The notes: generated from the letters alone by a model not told the origin. 64,000 nt of DNA from Panacagrimonas perspica (GCF_004364935.1 NZ_SOBT01000008.1:2421534-2485533); one strand, 5' to 3'. Shown: positions 39,642 through 50,278, counted from the stretch's first letter. Program-made: numbers and translations.

Positions 39642-40322
39642 ATGAAGCTCGTCGCCTACCTCCGCGTCTCCACCCAGCAGCAGGGCCGCAGTGGCCTGGG
39701 TCTGGACGCTCAGCGGGCAGCCGTGGAGGGCTTCGCGGCCCAGCGGGGCGCAGTGGTCGCCCATTGGTTCACCGAGGTGGAGTCCGGGAAGAACAACGGG
39801 CGCCCGGAGTTAGCCAAGGCGCTGCACCTCGCCAAGGTCACGGGTGCCACGCTAGTCATCGCCAAGCTCGACCGGCTCTCGCGCAATGCGGCCTTCCTGC
39901 TCACCCTTCGGGACAGTGGTGTCCGCTTCATCGCCACAGACCTGCCGGACGCCAACGAGTTGACCGTCGGCATCATGGCCCTCGTGGCCCAGCAGGAACG
40001 CGAGGCCATCTCGAAGCGCACCAAGGAGGCCCTCCAGGCCGCAAAGTCCCGCGGGCGTACCCTGGGCAACCCCTACGGCGCCAATGCGCTTCGCCGAGCC
40101 GCCAAGGGAAACGGGGCGAGCCTGGATGCGATCCGCAGCAAGGCCGACGCTCACGCGCGGGACCTCAAGCCAGTGATCGAAGCACTCGCTACCGAGGGCA
40201 TCACCAGCCTGGGCAGCGTGGCGGCAGCCTTGAACGAACGCGGGATGCTGACGCCCCGCGGCGGACGCTGGCACAAGACCTCCGTGCGTAACCTCGTGAT
40301 CCGCCTGCAATCTGCGGCGTGA
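39642..40322 (+). CDS. Serine recombinase (resolvase/invertase family)
   Basis: The 226-residue enzyme has the N-terminal catalytic domain with the nucleophile Ser in [19 protein letters not shown] and the active-site arginines in [16 protein letters not shown]. The long helix E follows ([20 protein letters not shown]). The C-terminal HTH is [20 protein letters not shown]. Length and layout are those of small resolvases/DNA invertases. It precedes the hsdMSR operon with an 84-base gap. Its target could be the palindrome just upstream, or it may resolve island multimers. Confidence 0.92.
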   Translation: MKLVAYLRVSTQQQGRSGLGLDAQRAAVEGFAAQRGAVVAHWFTEVESGKNNGRPELAKALHLAKVTGATLVIAKLDRLSRNAAFLLTLRDSGVRFIATDLPDANELTVGIMALVAQQEREAISKRTKEALQAAKSRGRTLGNPYGANALRRAAKGNGASLDAIRSKADAHARDLKPVIEALATEGITSLGSVAAALNERGMLTPRGGRWHKTSVRNLVIRLQSAA

Positions 40323-40405
40323 CTTGGCCGCACCCGATCACCAATACTCACGGTAAAACCTGGACCTGGGCGCAATCAGGTCCTTATCAGAACCGTAGGG
40401 GATTC

Positions 40406-41956
40406 ATGGCAGCAGACCTAGCAGCAGCGGAGACCCGGCTCTGGGCCGCCGCGAATCAGTTATGGGCCAACACCGGCCTGCGTCCAGCGGACTTCTCCGA
40501 GCCCGTCCTGGGCCTGATCTTCCTGCGCTACGCCGACAAGCGCTTCGAGGAGGCCCGCGCCGCGCTGCTGGCGAAGGGTTTCGATGCTGACGAGCTGGAG
40601 CCGCACGACTTCCAGGCCGAGGGCGTGGTCTATCTGCCCGATACGGCCCGGTTCTCCAACCTGCTCCAGCTCACCGAGGGCGACAACGTCGGCAAGGCCC
40701 TGAACGAGGCCATGCTGCTGATCGAAGGCGGCAATGCGGAGCTGCGCGGCGTGCTTCCTCGCAGCTACAACAAGTTACCCAACCCCACCTTGGTGGAATT
40801 GCTACGGCTACTGGCCCCGCTGGACCTCGCGGGTGATGCCTTCGGCAAGGTCTATGAATACTTCCTGGGCAACTTCGCCCGGGAAGAAGGCTCCAAGGGC
40901 GGTGTGTTCTACACGCCCAGCAGCATCGTCCGGCTGATCGTCGAAATCCTCCAGCCCTACCACGGCCGCATCTTCGACCCGGCCTGCGGCTCCGGCGGCA
41001 TGTTCGTGCAGTCCGCGGACTTCGTGCAGCGGCACCAGAAGAGCGCCACCAGCGAGCTGACCTGCTTCGGCACCGAGAAGGATGCCAAGACCGTCAAGCT
41101 CGCCAAGATGAACCTCGCGGTGCATGGCCTTTCCGGCGACGTCCGCGAGTCCAACACCTACTACGAAGACCCGCACAAGGCGCTCGGCCGTTTCGACTTC
41201 GTCATGGCCAATCCCCCGTTCAACGTCTCCGGCGTGGACAAGGACCGCCTCAAGGACGACCGCCGCTTCGGCCTGGGCCTGCCGAGCACGGACAACGCGA
41301 ACTACCTCTGGATACAGCTCTTCCATGCAGCGCTCAGCGATACCGGCCGCGCCGGTTTCGTCATGGCCAATTCGGCAGGAGATGCACGCGGCAGCGAGCT
41401 GGAGATCAGGAAGAAGTTGATCCAGTCCGGCGCCGTGGACGTGATCGTCAGCATCGGCTCCAACTTCTTCTACACCGTCACGCTGCCCTGCACGCTGTGG
41501 TTCTTCGACAAGGGCAAACGCCACGGTGCGCACAAGGACAAGGTGCTGTTCCTGGACGCGCGGCCCTACTTCAAGCAGGTCACGAGGGCGATCCGCGAGT
41601 TCACACCGGAGCAACTAGAGTTTCTCGCCAACATCATGCGGCTGTACCGCGGCGAGGCGCCGGAGTTCGCCAGCGACAGCCGGGCGATGCTGGCCGAGAG
41701 GTTCCCAGAGACGAAGTACAGAGACGTGGCGGGCCTATGCAAGGCCGCGACGTTGGCGGAGATCGAGGCGCAGGGCTGGAGCTTGAATCCGGGCCGTTAC
41801 GTTGGTGTCGGCGCACGCGGTCCGGATGAGTTCGACTTTGCCGAACGGTTGGAGGAGTTGCAGGAGGAGCTTCAGCTTCTTTCGGCCCAAGCCAGCGAGT
41901 TGGAGGGTGACATCTCTACCAACGTCACTGCGATCCTTGAGGCTCGGCTTCCGTGA
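40406..41956 (+). CDS. hsdM: Type I restriction-modification methyltransferase subunit HsdM
   Basis: HsdM methylates adenine N6 in the type I target as M2S1 or R2M2S1. The ATG at 40406 with AGGGG upstream gives 516 residues. The N-terminal HsdM helical domain is followed by the SAM site [16 protein letters not shown] and the catalytic motif [12 protein letters not shown], that is N-P-P-F. The C-terminal helices ([20 protein letters not shown]) mediate HsdS contact. The hsdS GTG overlaps the hsdM stop (GTGA). The system appears complete. Confidence 0.96.
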   Translation: MAADLAAAETRLWAAANQLWANTGLRPADFSEPVLGLIFLRYADKRFEEARAALLAKGFDADELEPHDFQAEGVVYLPDTARFSNLLQLTEGDNVGKALNEAMLLIEGGNAELRGVLPRSYNKLPNPTLVELLRLLAPLDLAGDAFGKVYEYFLGNFAREEGSKGGVFYTPSSIVRLIVEILQPYHGRIFDPACGSGGMFVQSADFVQRHQKSATSELTCFGTEKDAKTVKLAKMNLAVHGLSGDVRESNTYYEDPHKALGRFDFVMANPPFNVSGVDKDRLKDDRRFGLGLPSTDNANYLWIQLFHAALSDTGRAGFVMANSAGDARGSELEIRKKLIQSGAVDVIVSIGSNFFYTVTLPCTLWFFDKGKRHGAHKDKVLFLDARPYFKQVTRAIREFTPEQLEFLANIMRLYRGEAPEFASDSRAMLAERFPETKYRDVAGLCKAATLAEIEAQGWSLNPGRYVGVGARGPDEFDFAERLEELQEELQLLSAQASELEGDISTNVTAILEARLP

Positions 41957-43269
41957 GACACATTTTGTTCGATCGCGAGTTGCCATCTCAGTGGACGTTG
42001 ACGAGCGTCGATGCGATCAAGGCGAACGAGAAGAGTGCGTGTGTCGCTGGTCCGTTCGGGTCGAACATCAGTTCAAAATATTTTGTAGCTGAAGGCGTGC
42101 CGGTGATTCGTGGCAGCAACCTCACCGACGACCTCACGCGCTTTGTTCCTGAGAGCTTCGTCTTTGTGTCATTGGACAGGGCAGCTGCCTATCGGGCTCA
42201 ACATGTCCGCGCAGGCGATCTTGTCTTCACCTGCTGGGGCACGATTGGACAGGTCGGATTGATACCAGCCGACGGGCCATTCCCCGAATACATCATCTCG
42301 AATAAGCAGTTGAAGCTGCGCCCGGATGCGGCCGTGGCGGACCCGCTTTATCTGTTCTACTACTTCGCGTCGCCTCAGATGGTTGCTCATATCAGGAATC
42401 GCGCGATCGGTGCCGCTGTTCCAGGCATCAATCTCGGGATTCTCAAGGCACTGGAAGTTGTTCTGCCTCCACCTAGGGATCAACGCCGCATCGCCTCCAT
42501 CCTCTCCGCCTACGACGACCTGATCGAGAACAACACGCGGCGCATCGCAATCCTGGAGGAGATGGCCCGACGAATCCACGAGGAGTGGTTCGTCCGCTTC
42601 CGCTTTCCCGGCTACGAAAACGTGCGCATGGTCGAGTCCGAGCTGGGGTTGGTGCCGGAGGAGTGGGATTTCACTACGCTGGGAGCAGTGTGCGCATACA
42701 TCAACCGTGGACTTGCCCCGAAGTACGACGAAGATGCACCTGGACTCGTCATTAACCAAAAGTGCATCCGCAACCAGCGGTTGAGTCTTTCCGAGGCTCG
42801 CCGACAGAGCAAGGCCGTGCCGAAGGACAAGCTGGTTCTGGTGGGGGATGTGCTGATTAACTCTACGGGCGTCGGAACCCTCGGAAGGGTCGCGCAGGTC
42901 ATGGAACCTCTGGAGTCATGCACGGTGGATACGCATGTGTCGATAGTCCGGCCGTCGCGCGATATGGACCACGACTTTTTCGGCTCGGCACTACTCTCTA
43001 AGCAGCCACACTTCGAGGCACAGGGGGTGGGTTCGACTGGGCAAACAGAACTGAGCCGTGGCCGTATCGCCGAGACGGCCATCCTATTGCCACCAAAACC
43101 ACTGCGAGACCAGTTCGGAAAGCTGGTCAAGCCGATGCGACAGCTTGCGGTCCGGCTGCAAGTGAAGAACGCCAACCTACGCGCCACCCGCGACCTCCTC
43201 CTTCCGAAGCTCATCTCCGGCGAGTTGGACGTGTCGGCGCTGCCGGAGCCGGAGGCCATCGCTGCATGA
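41953..43269 (+). CDS. hsdS: Type I restriction-modification specificity subunit HsdS
   Basis: HsdS carries two target-recognition domains that define a bipartite target. The 438-residue protein shows the first domain ([30 protein letters not shown]) and its conserved helix ([35 protein letters not shown]). The second domain is [20 protein letters not shown], with a final helix [20 protein letters not shown]. The two spacer helices match the HsdS fold. It overlaps hsdM and hsdR by four bases each. No second hsdS or inverted repeats are seen, so there is no sign of phase variation. Confidence 0.95.
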   Translation: MRHILFDRELPSQWTLTSVDAIKANEKSACVAGPFGSNISSKYFVAEGVPVIRGSNLTDDLTRFVPESFVFVSLDRAAAYRAQHVRAGDLVFTCWGTIGQVGLIPADGPFPEYIISNKQLKLRPDAAVADPLYLFYYFASPQMVAHIRNRAIGAAVPGINLGILKALEVVLPPPRDQRRIASILSAYDDLIENNTRRIAILEEMARRIHEEWFVRFRFPGYENVRMVESELGLVPEEWDFTTLGAVCAYINRGLAPKYDEDAPGLVINQKCIRNQRLSLSEARRQSKAVPKDKLVLVGDVLINSTGVGTLGRVAQVMEPLESCTVDTHVSIVRPSRDMDHDFFGSALLSKQPHFEAQGVGSTGQTELSRGRIAETAILLPPKPLRDQFGKLVKPMRQLAVRLQVKNANLRATRDLLLPKLISGELDVSALPEPEAIAA

Positions 43270-46200
43270 GCCCTACCCTCGGCATCAAGGAGATGTCGGC
43301 AAGCTACGGCGAGCTGATGCTCGTCGAGCAGCCGGCGATTGAACTCCTTGAGTCGCTGGGCTGGACTCACGCCAACCTCTACGCCGAGACCTACGGCGAC
43401 CAGGGCACCGAAGGTCGCGAGAGCGAACATCAAGTCATCCTGACGCGCAGGCTTCGCGCTGCGCTTGAGAAGCTCAACCCCGGGCTGCCCGCCGACGCCT
43501 ACATGCAGGCTATCGAACATCTCGCGCGGGACCGCTCCAAGCAGATCGCCGTCAATGCCAACCGCGACCTGTATCGCCTGCTCAAGGACGGCGTGAAGGT
43601 GACGGTGCCGGACGATCACGGCGGGCAGACCACCGAGACGCTGCGCGTGATCGACTGGACCACGCCGGGCGACAACGACTTCTTCCTCACTTCGCAGATG
43701 TGGGTGGCGGGTGATATGTACCGGCGCCGCTGCGACCTACTGGGTTTCGTCAATGGCCTGCCGCTGGTCTTCATCGAACTGAAGAAGCCGGCCGTGCCAC
43801 TGAAGAGCGCATTCGACGACAACCTGCGCGACTACCGCGGACAGTCCGTGCCGCAGCTCTTCCACCCCAATGCCTTCATCCTGCTGTCCAACGGCTCGGA
43901 CACCAAGGTGGGCACGCTGACGAGTGCCTGGGAGCATTTCTTCGACTGGAAGCGCGTGGACGACGAGGCCGAGGCCGGCAAGGTCTCGCTGGAGCGCGCA
44001 TTGCGCGGCTTGCTGGAGCCTGCGCGGCTGCTGGACTACGTGGAAAACTTCACGGTCTTCGAGGAGGGCAAGGGCGGGCTCATTAAGAAGACGGCAAAGA
44101 ATCACCAGTTCCTCGGCGTGAACCGGGCCATCGCACGGCTGACCGAGCTGCGCGAATCCAACGAGAAGGAGCGGAAGCGCCTGGGCGTGTTCTGGCACAC
44201 GCAGGGCTCGGGCAAGAGCCTGTCGATGGTGTTCTTCACCCAGAAAGTGCTGCGCAAGCTGAAGGGCAACTGGAGCTTCCTGATCGTCACCGACCGTGAG
44301 GAGCTGGACGACCAGATCAGCAAGACCTTCAAGGCGACGGGCGCCACAGCCCGCGAGGACGTGAGGGCGACCAGTGGCGAGCATTTGAAGGAACTATTGC
44401 GCGGCAACGAGCGCTACATCTTCTCGCTGATCCAGAAGTTCCGGAATGAGTCCGGCCAGCCCTACCCGATGCTCTCGGACCGCTCGGACGTGATCGTCAT
44501 CACTGACGAGGCACATCGCAGCCAGTACGACATCTTCGCGCTCAACATGCGCAACGCGCTGCCCCATGCGGGCTTCTTGGGGTTCACCGGGACACCGCTC
44601 ATTAAGGGCGACGACGAGCGCACGCGCGAGGTGTTCGGCGAGTACGTGAGCGTTTACGACTTCGCCCGGTCCATCGAAGACGGCGCAACGGTGCCGCTGT
44701 ACTACGAGAATCGCATCCCCGAGGTACAGCTCACCAACGAGGACCTGGACAAAGACCTGGAGGCACTGCTGGAGGCAGCTGAGCTAGACGAGGACCAGGA
44801 GAAGAAACTGGAGCGGGAGTTCGGCCGCGAGTACCACATCATCACCCGTGAGGATCGGCTGGAGGCCATCGCCAAGGACGTGGTGACGCACTTCACCGGG
44901 CGCGGCTACCGCGGCAAGGCCATGATGGTCTGCATCGACAAGGCCACCGCGGTTCGGATGTACGACAAGGTACAGGCGCACTGGAAGGCCGAGATCGCGA
45001 GACTCAAGGCGGAGCTGGCGCGGGCCAAGGGCGACTCCCGAGAGGTGCTGATCGCCCGCATCGCGCTGATGGAGTCCACGGACATGGCCGTGGTGGTGAG
45101 CCAGGGCCAGAACGAGATCGAGGACCTGAAGAAGAAGGGCCTGGACATCGCGCCGCATCGCCAGCGGATACTCAAGGACAACCTGGACGAGAAGTTCAAG
45201 GACGAGAACAACCCGCTGCGCTTGGTGTTCGTGTGCGCGATGTGGATCACAGGCTTCGACGTGCCGACCTGCTCCACGATCTACCTGGACAAGCCCATGC
45301 GGGCGCACACGCTGATGCAGACCATCGCGCGAGCCAACCGCGTGGCGGCCGGCAAGGAGTCTGGCCTGATCGTCGACTATGTCGGCATCTTCCGGGCGCT
45401 CCAGAACGCACTCGCGATCTACGCCAAGCCGGGCGAGCGTAGCGGCGAGCCGATCCTCGACAAGTCCGCACTCGTGGCGGCCCTGCGGGAAGCCTTGGAG
45501 GGCGCGCGCGCGTTCGCCACGGCGCACGGATTCAGCCTGGAGGCCATCGCCAAGGCACAGGGCTTCGAGCGCATCGGGCGCATGGATGAGGCCGTGGAAG
45601 CCATCCTCGTCACCGAAGCGGACAAGAAGCTGTACCTCCAGATCGCGACGCGCGTCTCGCGGCTGTTCAAGGCGATCCTGCCGGACCCGTTGGCCAATGA
45701 GCTGGCGCCATTGTCTGTGCTCGTGGCCTATCTCGCCGCGAAGATCAGGGCGGAGACGGAACAGCCGGACATCTCGGCCGTGATGGGAGACGTGGAGGAG
45801 CTGCTGAACGACTCCATCGCCACAGAGGGCTACCACATCGGCCCCGCGAGCCGGCCGGAGTCGCTCATCAATCTCTCGGAGATCGACTTCGAGGCGCTCC
45901 AAGCCAAGTTCGCGCAGAGCCACAAGCGCACCGAGGCCGAGAAGCTCCGCCGGCTGATCGAGGGCAAGCTCGCGCAGATGCTCAAGGTGAACAGCTCGCG
46001 CGTGGAACTCGCCGAGAAGTTCCAGAAGCTGATCGACGAGTACAACGCCGGCAGCCAGAACATCGAGGACCTGTTCAAGGAGCTGGTGAAGTTTGCCCGC
46101 GAGCTGACGGAGGAAGAGAAGCGCGGCGTTGCCGAGGGCCTCACCGAGGAGGAGCTTGCGATCTTCGACATCCTAACCAAGCCCGAGCCCGTGCTGACCA

Positions 46201-46460
46201 AGGCCGAGGAAGCCGACGCCAAGAAGGTCTGCCGAGAAGTCCTCGCCGCGCTCAAGCGCGAGAAGCTGGTGCTGGACTGGCGCGAGAAACAGCAGGCACG
46301 CGCGGCGGTGATGCAGACCCTCAAGTTGGAGATGCGCCGGCTGCCGGCACCGTTCACCAAGGACATCCGTGCGGAGAAGTTGGCGCGGACATACGCCCAC
46401 GTCTATGACCATTACTTTGGCGCCGGGCAGAGCGTCTACCAGCCCGCGGCGACCACTTAG
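43266..46460 (+). CDS. hsdR: Type I restriction endonuclease subunit HsdR
   Basis: HsdR is the translocating, cleaving subunit. It has 1064 residues, the normal length. The nuclease core is LPLVFIELKKPAVPLKSAFD, with upstream Asp in WTTPGDNDFF. Walker A is HTQGSGKSLSMVFF, the DEAD-type box is VIVITDEAHRSQYD, motif III is FLGFTGTPLIKGD, and motif VI is TLMQTIARANRVAAGKE. A C-terminal helical region contacts HsdM. It is the last gene of the overlapping hsdMSR run. All catalytic motifs appear intact. Confidence 0.96.
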   Translation: MSPTLGIKEMSASYGELMLVEQPAIELLESLGWTHANLYAETYGDQGTEGRESEHQVILTRRLRAALEKLNPGLPADAYMQAIEHLARDRSKQIAVNANRDLYRLLKDGVKVTVPDDHGGQTTETLRVIDWTTPGDNDFFLTSQMWVAGDMYRRRCDLLGFVNGLPLVFIELKKPAVPLKSAFDDNLRDYRGQSVPQLFHPNAFILLSNGSDTKVGTLTSAWEHFFDWKRVDDEAEAGKVSLERALRGLLEPARLLDYVENFTVFEEGKGGLIKKTAKNHQFLGVNRAIARLTELRESNEKERKRLGVFWHTQGSGKSLSMVFFTQKVLRKLKGNWSFLIVTDREELDDQISKTFKATGATAREDVRATSGEHLKELLRGNERYIFSLIQKFRNESGQPYPMLSDRSDVIVITDEAHRSQYDIFALNMRNALPHAGFLGFTGTPLIKGDDERTREVFGEYVSVYDFARSIEDGATVPLYYENRIPEVQLTNEDLDKDLEALLEAAELDEDQEKKLEREFGREYHIITREDRLEAIAKDVVTHFTGRGYRGKAMMVCIDKATAVRMYDKVQAHWKAEIARLKAELARAKGDSREVLIARIALMESTDMAVVVSQGQNEIEDLKKKGLDIAPHRQRILKDNLDEKFKDENNPLRLVFVCAMWITGFDVPTCSTIYLDKPMRAHTLMQTIARANRVAAGKESGLIVDYVGIFRALQNALAIYAKPGERSGEPILDKSALVAALREALEGARAFATAHGFSLEAIAKAQGFERIGRMDEAVEAILVTEADKKLYLQIATRVSRLFKAILPDPLANELAPLSVLVAYLAAKIRAETEQPDISAVMGDVEELLNDSIATEGYHIGPASRPESLINLSEIDFEALQAKFAQSHKRTEAEKLRRLIEGKLAQMLKVNSSRVELAEKFQKLIDEYNAGSQNIEDLFKELVKFARELTEEEKRGVAEGLTEEELAIFDILTKPEPVLTKAEEADAKKVCREVLAALKREKLVLDWREKQQARAAVMQTLKLEMRRLPAPFTKDIRAEKLARTYAHVYDHYFGAGQSVYQPAATT

Positions 46461-46524
46461 CGGCGCTCTGTGAATCTGTGGGTGTCGGTGCTCTACGGTG
46501 CGGGGCGTCGAGATTTGAACGCCC

Positions 46525-47865
46525 ATGATCGAAGAAGACGGCAACCTCCCCGAAGAAGAAGAGCTGGACGACACCGACGATCTACTCCCCGCCGAGGAGT
46601 TGGATGACCGCGACTTCGTGCCCTACAGGGTCCCCTCGGGACGCCGGGCGCGGCTGCTGGCGGTCGAAGCCGTTAAGGACCTACTGGAACACGAGGAGCG
46701 CACCAAGTCGCGCACCCGCAAACGCAGAGTCGAGGACCAACGGACCTTCGAGACCACGGTGTCGGCGCTGCTCTGCGATGTCGTGCATCGTGAGCTGACC
46801 GAGCCGGAAGGCTGGATCACGGTGACGTTCGACAAGAGCGTGCTGGGCTGTGGCGGGCGGTATCGCGCCACCGCGTTGAATACCAAGTTCCCGGACATCG
46901 TGCGCGCACTCACAACGCGGAGCTGGATCGAGCTGGAAGAAGGTTACTACCGGCACCCATTCATCGAGGGACGACCCAGCAAGCGCACCCGAGTACGCGC
47001 AGGCGACACGCTGAAGCGCTGCTGGATCGACGCCGGCCTCGCGCTGGGCGACTTCGATGTAGAGGACAACGAGGAGGTCATCCTCCTGCGCCGCCGTCGC
47101 GTCGATCACCGGGACCGCGGCGGCACTACGGACTATGTGGACACCGAGACCACGAACCGATACCGGGACGAACTCCGCCGGATCAATCAGTGGCTACGGA
47201 AGGCCCCGCTTGCGTTCCGCGGTGTCACCGATGGGGGCCGCACGGTGGACCTCGGGGACCGACGCCTGCGGCGCATTTTCAACGACGGTTCCTTCGAGCG
47301 CGGCGGGCGTCTCTACGGCGGCTTCTGGCAACGTCTCAAGCCCGAGGAGCGCTTCGCGGGTCTGACCATCGGCGGCTCACGGATCGTCGCGCTGGACTAT
47401 GGCCAGACTGCGCTGCGTATCCTCTACGGCATGGCGGGCATGACTCCGCAGTGGACCGACGGGTACGCCGTGCCCGGCCTGGAGGGGCATCGAGCGGGCG
47501 TCAAGAAGCTGCTCAACGCCATGCTCAACCGCGAGACTCCACTGACGAGGTACCCGAAGGGTTTGCGCTCGCTTTTCCCGTTTTCAATTCCGGCGGGACG
47601 CGCCACCTATCTGATCCACGAGTTCCATCCACCCGTGAGGACACACTGGAGGCCGCGGATCGGATTGAACCTGATGTTCCGCGAGAGTTGCATCCTCGTT
47701 GATGTACTGCTTCGACTGATGGATCGCGGAATCGTGGCACTACCAGTCCACGATGCGGTGCTCGTTGCGGAACAGCACCAGGACATCACCAAGGAGGTCA
47801 TGCTGGAGGTGTTCCTTACTCATACCTCTATACCTGGAATGGTGGGGGTATGTAGTCATGGGTAA
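46525..47865 (+). CDS. Divergent family-A DNA-polymerase-like protein
   Basis: The 446-residue protein has an acidic N-terminus and a C-terminal half resembling a minimal PolA palm. Motif A-like IVALDYGQTALRILYGMAG carries Asp291, motif B-like GHRAGVKKLLNAMLN has Arg323-x3-Lys327, and motif C-like ALPVHDAVLVAEQ has His409-Asp410. The usual Tyr-Gly of motif B is missing, and there is no room for a normal thumb or exonuclease. I infer a mobile-element polymerase-like enzyme, unproven. It follows hsdR by 64 bases on the same strand and could act in island replication or defence. Confidence 0.55.
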   Translation: MIEEDGNLPEEEELDDTDDLLPAEELDDRDFVPYRVPSGRRARLLAVEAVKDLLEHEERTKSRTRKRRVEDQRTFETTVSALLCDVVHRELTEPEGWITVTFDKSVLGCGGRYRATALNTKFPDIVRALTTRSWIELEEGYYRHPFIEGRPSKRTRVRAGDTLKRCWIDAGLALGDFDVEDNEEVILLRRRRVDHRDRGGTTDYVDTETTNRYRDELRRINQWLRKAPLAFRGVTDGGRTVDLGDRRLRRIFNDGSFERGGRLYGGFWQRLKPEERFAGLTIGGSRIVALDYGQTALRILYGMAGMTPQWTDGYAVPGLEGHRAGVKKLLNAMLNRETPLTRYPKGLRSLFPFSIPAGRATYLIHEFHPPVRTHWRPRIGLNLMFRESCILVDVLLRLMDRGIVALPVHDAVLVAEQHQDITKEVMLEVFLTHTSIPGMVGVCSHG

Positions 47866-47917
47866 CCGCAGTTCACCTCAGGTTCCCCATAAGGAAGGGC
47901 CGTAAGGCACTGCCGTT

Positions 47918-48658
47918 ATGACCCTTCCCTCAAAACGCAAAGCCGACCTCCGCCGCCGGCTTACTGCGGGCGCAGACGAGCACCGCAAGTGCGCCATCAT
48001 CGGCTGCCCGTGCCCGACGACCGCCTCGCGCGGCTCCGGTCTGAACCGTCTGTACTGCCGGCGTCACGAGGAGCATCACGAGCGCCACGGGTCCTACCTG
48101 AAGTCGAGTTACTCGGCGGCCCAGCTCGCGCCCTACCGCGCAGCGGCCCTGCGCACACTGCGGGAGTACCAGAAGGACACGCGAGTGCACCGGGCGCGGC
48201 TGGGCATCGAAACCCTGTACGCCGCAGCGGGTATGCCTGTGGACGCCTTCCGGCTCCGTGGGCTGTCGCCTGAGGAGCGAGCCCGAGCCGCCTGGGCGCG
48301 GCTGCGTCAGGACAAGGTGGACCCTCTGGTGCCTCTATCGGAATGGCTGGCCCTGTCCGCTGTGATCCGCGACGATTCGCAACCCGACCACCGCAACGAG
48401 TTCCGCCTCGTGCAGGCCGGCAAGCTCATCCATCGGCTGGCTGGTGGATCGCATCGACGGTGGGAGCGAGAGCGTCCGGGCGGAGCGGTGGAGGTGATCG
48501 AGCTGCACCGATACCCTGCCAGCCGCGGACGCGTCCTCCGTCACCTTGGCGAGCGACTGGACCGGGCAGCGGAGACGCTAGAACCGCTCCTCAGTGACTT
48601 GCGGGCCGCTGAGGCGCCCCCAAGGCAGTCGGCACGCAAAAGCAGCCAACCGCTCTAA
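47918..48658 (+). CDS. Hypothetical protein with N-terminal Cys/His cluster
   Basis: This 246-residue protein has a probable zinc-binding N-terminus (CAIIGCPCP, then LYCRRHEEHHERHGSY) followed by basic, Arg-rich helical sequence. No family recognised. It lies 52 bases after the polymerase-like gene on the same strand and converges with the integrase gene, the stops overlapping. A DNA-binding partner of the polymerase-like protein is possible. Confidence 0.6.
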   Translation: MTLPSKRKADLRRRLTAGADEHRKCAIIGCPCPTTASRGSGLNRLYCRRHEEHHERHGSYLKSSYSAAQLAPYRAAALRTLREYQKDTRVHRARLGIETLYAAAGMPVDAFRLRGLSPEERARAAWARLRQDKVDPLVPLSEWLALSAVIRDDSQPDHRNEFRLVQAGKLIHRLAGGSHRRWERERPGGAVEVIELHRYPASRGRVLRHLGERLDRAAETLEPLLSDLRAAEAPPRQSARKSSQPL

Positions 48659-50163
48659 CCTTGATTCGGCAGTCGCTCGACGTGCGCAGCGATCTTCGGC
48701 AACAGGTGCGCGCCGTAGCGTTCGCCTTCGGAGCGCGGGGCATGACCGCATAACTGATCGAGCACCGTTTCCGGGATGTCGTGCTCACGGCCCCAGGTCT
48801 TGAGACGATGGCGCCACGAGTGCGCGCCAACCTTGCGTGGGTCGGTGATCTTCAATTCATCGCGCAGCATCCGGCCGAGTACCTTCGACGCAGTACCGGA
48901 GCGCTCGCCGAAACGGTCGGGATCGAGGTCCGGAAACAACGGGCCTGACTGGTCGCGCAGATCGCGCGCGTATGTGAGCAGGTCCGCACTGATCGACGGA
49001 TGCAGCGGCACGAGCCGCGCGGAACCTACGTTCTTCAATCGGCGTCCTTCGCCTTCAAGGTTGATGTCGAGAACAGGAACGCCCTTCTCTACGCGCACGT
49101 CGCAGGCGCGAGCGTCGGTGACTTCTTCGAGACGACATCCGCTGTACGCCATGACCGAGACCACCCAGCGAATCCAGCCGCCGCGAGAGCGTGCGGCCTG
49201 TAGGTACGCTCGGGCTTCCTCGTCGGTGAACCCCTGGCGCCTGTCGCGGGCCAGCGCGAGCTTGTTGACCTTCACCGTGAGACCAGCGAACGGATTGCCC
49301 TGGAGGACATCACGCTTGCAGGCGACGTTGTAGGCAGCCCGAGCGAAGGCGATGTAGCCGAAGTTGATCGTCCGCGGCGCGATGTCGGAAGCCTTCAAGG
49401 AATCGACCCAGGCGCGTGCGTGGTCCTTGGTAACCTTCGCGGCGTCCGTAATGCCGTGCTTGTCGTGCATGTAGCGGACGAGGATGTCCCACTTCTTGCC
49501 GCCCTCGTACAGCGTCTTCGGTGCACGGTCATCGTCGGACTTGACCCACAGCGACCAGACCGATGCGAAGGATGTAGGCGCATCGTCATCACCTGCCTTG
49601 CTGCCGATCTTCGGCGACACGAACACGGGCGCATCAGCGAGACCGGGAACGGCCCCGTAGTCGTTACGACGACGACGCGCCATCGTCTGCCAGTACGTGA
49701 GGTCTTGCCAGAACAGCGCGACCGCCAGTTCCTCGCGACTTGCGTGATCGACGCTCGGCAGGCTTTTGGACATCAATAGATCATCGACTGCCGACGACAT
49801 CATGCGCAGGATCGCGCCGCGGTCTTCGCTGGCGGCCTGGATCGCATCTATCTGCACGTCGATGGTCACCGCGTCGGGCGGCGATGCTTCGTCCTTGGCG
49901 ACCCTGGCGGACAGCCATTCGGCCGCGAGGGCGGCGATGCGCCGATGGTCGAGGATGACCGTCTGTTCCGCGTTCGCAATGAGGCGCTGAGCTTCAGCAA
50001 CCATCGGCAACCCGCGGCGCTCGGCCGTGGCCTTGTCGCGCGTCTTCAGCGACCGGCGAAACTCAGTGAGTCCACCGAGGCGTGAACGCAGGTGCTTGGG
50101 GATGACAACCCGGTATTCGTAGATGCCGGTCTTGCGTTTCTTGAATGTGTCCACGAAGGACAT
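48655..50163 (-). CDS. Tyrosine recombinase / integrase of island B
   Basis: A 502-residue phage-type integrase. The N-terminus (YEYRVVIPKHLRSRLGGLTE) is the arm-binding part found in many island integrases. A SAM-like core-binding domain spans about 195-310. Catalytic residues are Arg in MAYSGCRLEEVTDA, His-x-x-Arg in GAHSWRHRLKTWG, His in DQLCGHAPRSE and Tyr in GERYGAHLL. It starts 99 bases from the tRNA-Ser 3' end and points into the island, the usual arrangement. It is therefore the enzyme for the 20-bp att repeats. Confidence 0.93.
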   Translation of the reverse strand: MSFVDTFKKRKTGIYEYRVVIPKHLRSRLGGLTEFRRSLKTRDKATAERRGLPMVAEAQRLIANAEQTVILDHRRIAALAAEWLSARVAKDEASPPDAVTIDVQIDAIQAASEDRGAILRMMSSAVDDLLMSKSLPSVDHASREELAVALFWQDLTYWQTMARRRRNDYGAVPGLADAPVFVSPKIGSKAGDDDAPTSFASVWSLWVKSDDDRAPKTLYEGGKKWDILVRYMHDKHGITDAAKVTKDHARAWVDSLKASDIAPRTINFGYIAFARAAYNVACKRDVLQGNPFAGLTVKVNKLALARDRRQGFTDEEARAYLQAARSRGGWIRWVVSVMAYSGCRLEEVTDARACDVRVEKGVPVLDINLEGEGRRLKNVGSARLVPLHPSISADLLTYARDLRDQSGPLFPDLDPDRFGERSGTASKVLGRMLRDELKITDPRKVGAHSWRHRLKTWGREHDIPETVLDQLCGHAPRSEGERYGAHLLPKIAAHVERLPNQG

Positions 50164-50258
50164 CGTAGGTCGCCCGATGGAGTAACCGATGGAGTGATTT
50201 CCAATCGGTTACCCCAGGGCGATCAACGGTTTCCTGACGAATCAGGAACTTGCCAACT

Positions 50259-50278
50259 AAATGGCGGAGAGAGCGGGA
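50259..50278. repeat. Right attachment site of island B, inside tRNA-Ser
   Basis: This is the second copy of the 20-bp repeat at 38,631-38,650. It covers the last 17 bases of the tRNA-Ser gene plus three flanking bases. The tRNA gene stays intact after integration. Confidence 0.9.

Noticed and set aside
39257-40291. 344-codon frame overlapping the serine recombinase
   Set aside because: It is out of frame with the recombinase, whose motifs are intact, and its product is low-complexity Arg/Gly/Gln-rich.
41953-43269. Possible phase-variable hsdS driven by the nearby serine recombinase
   Set aside because: There is only one hsdS and no inverted repeats or partial hsdS copies are visible in the island.
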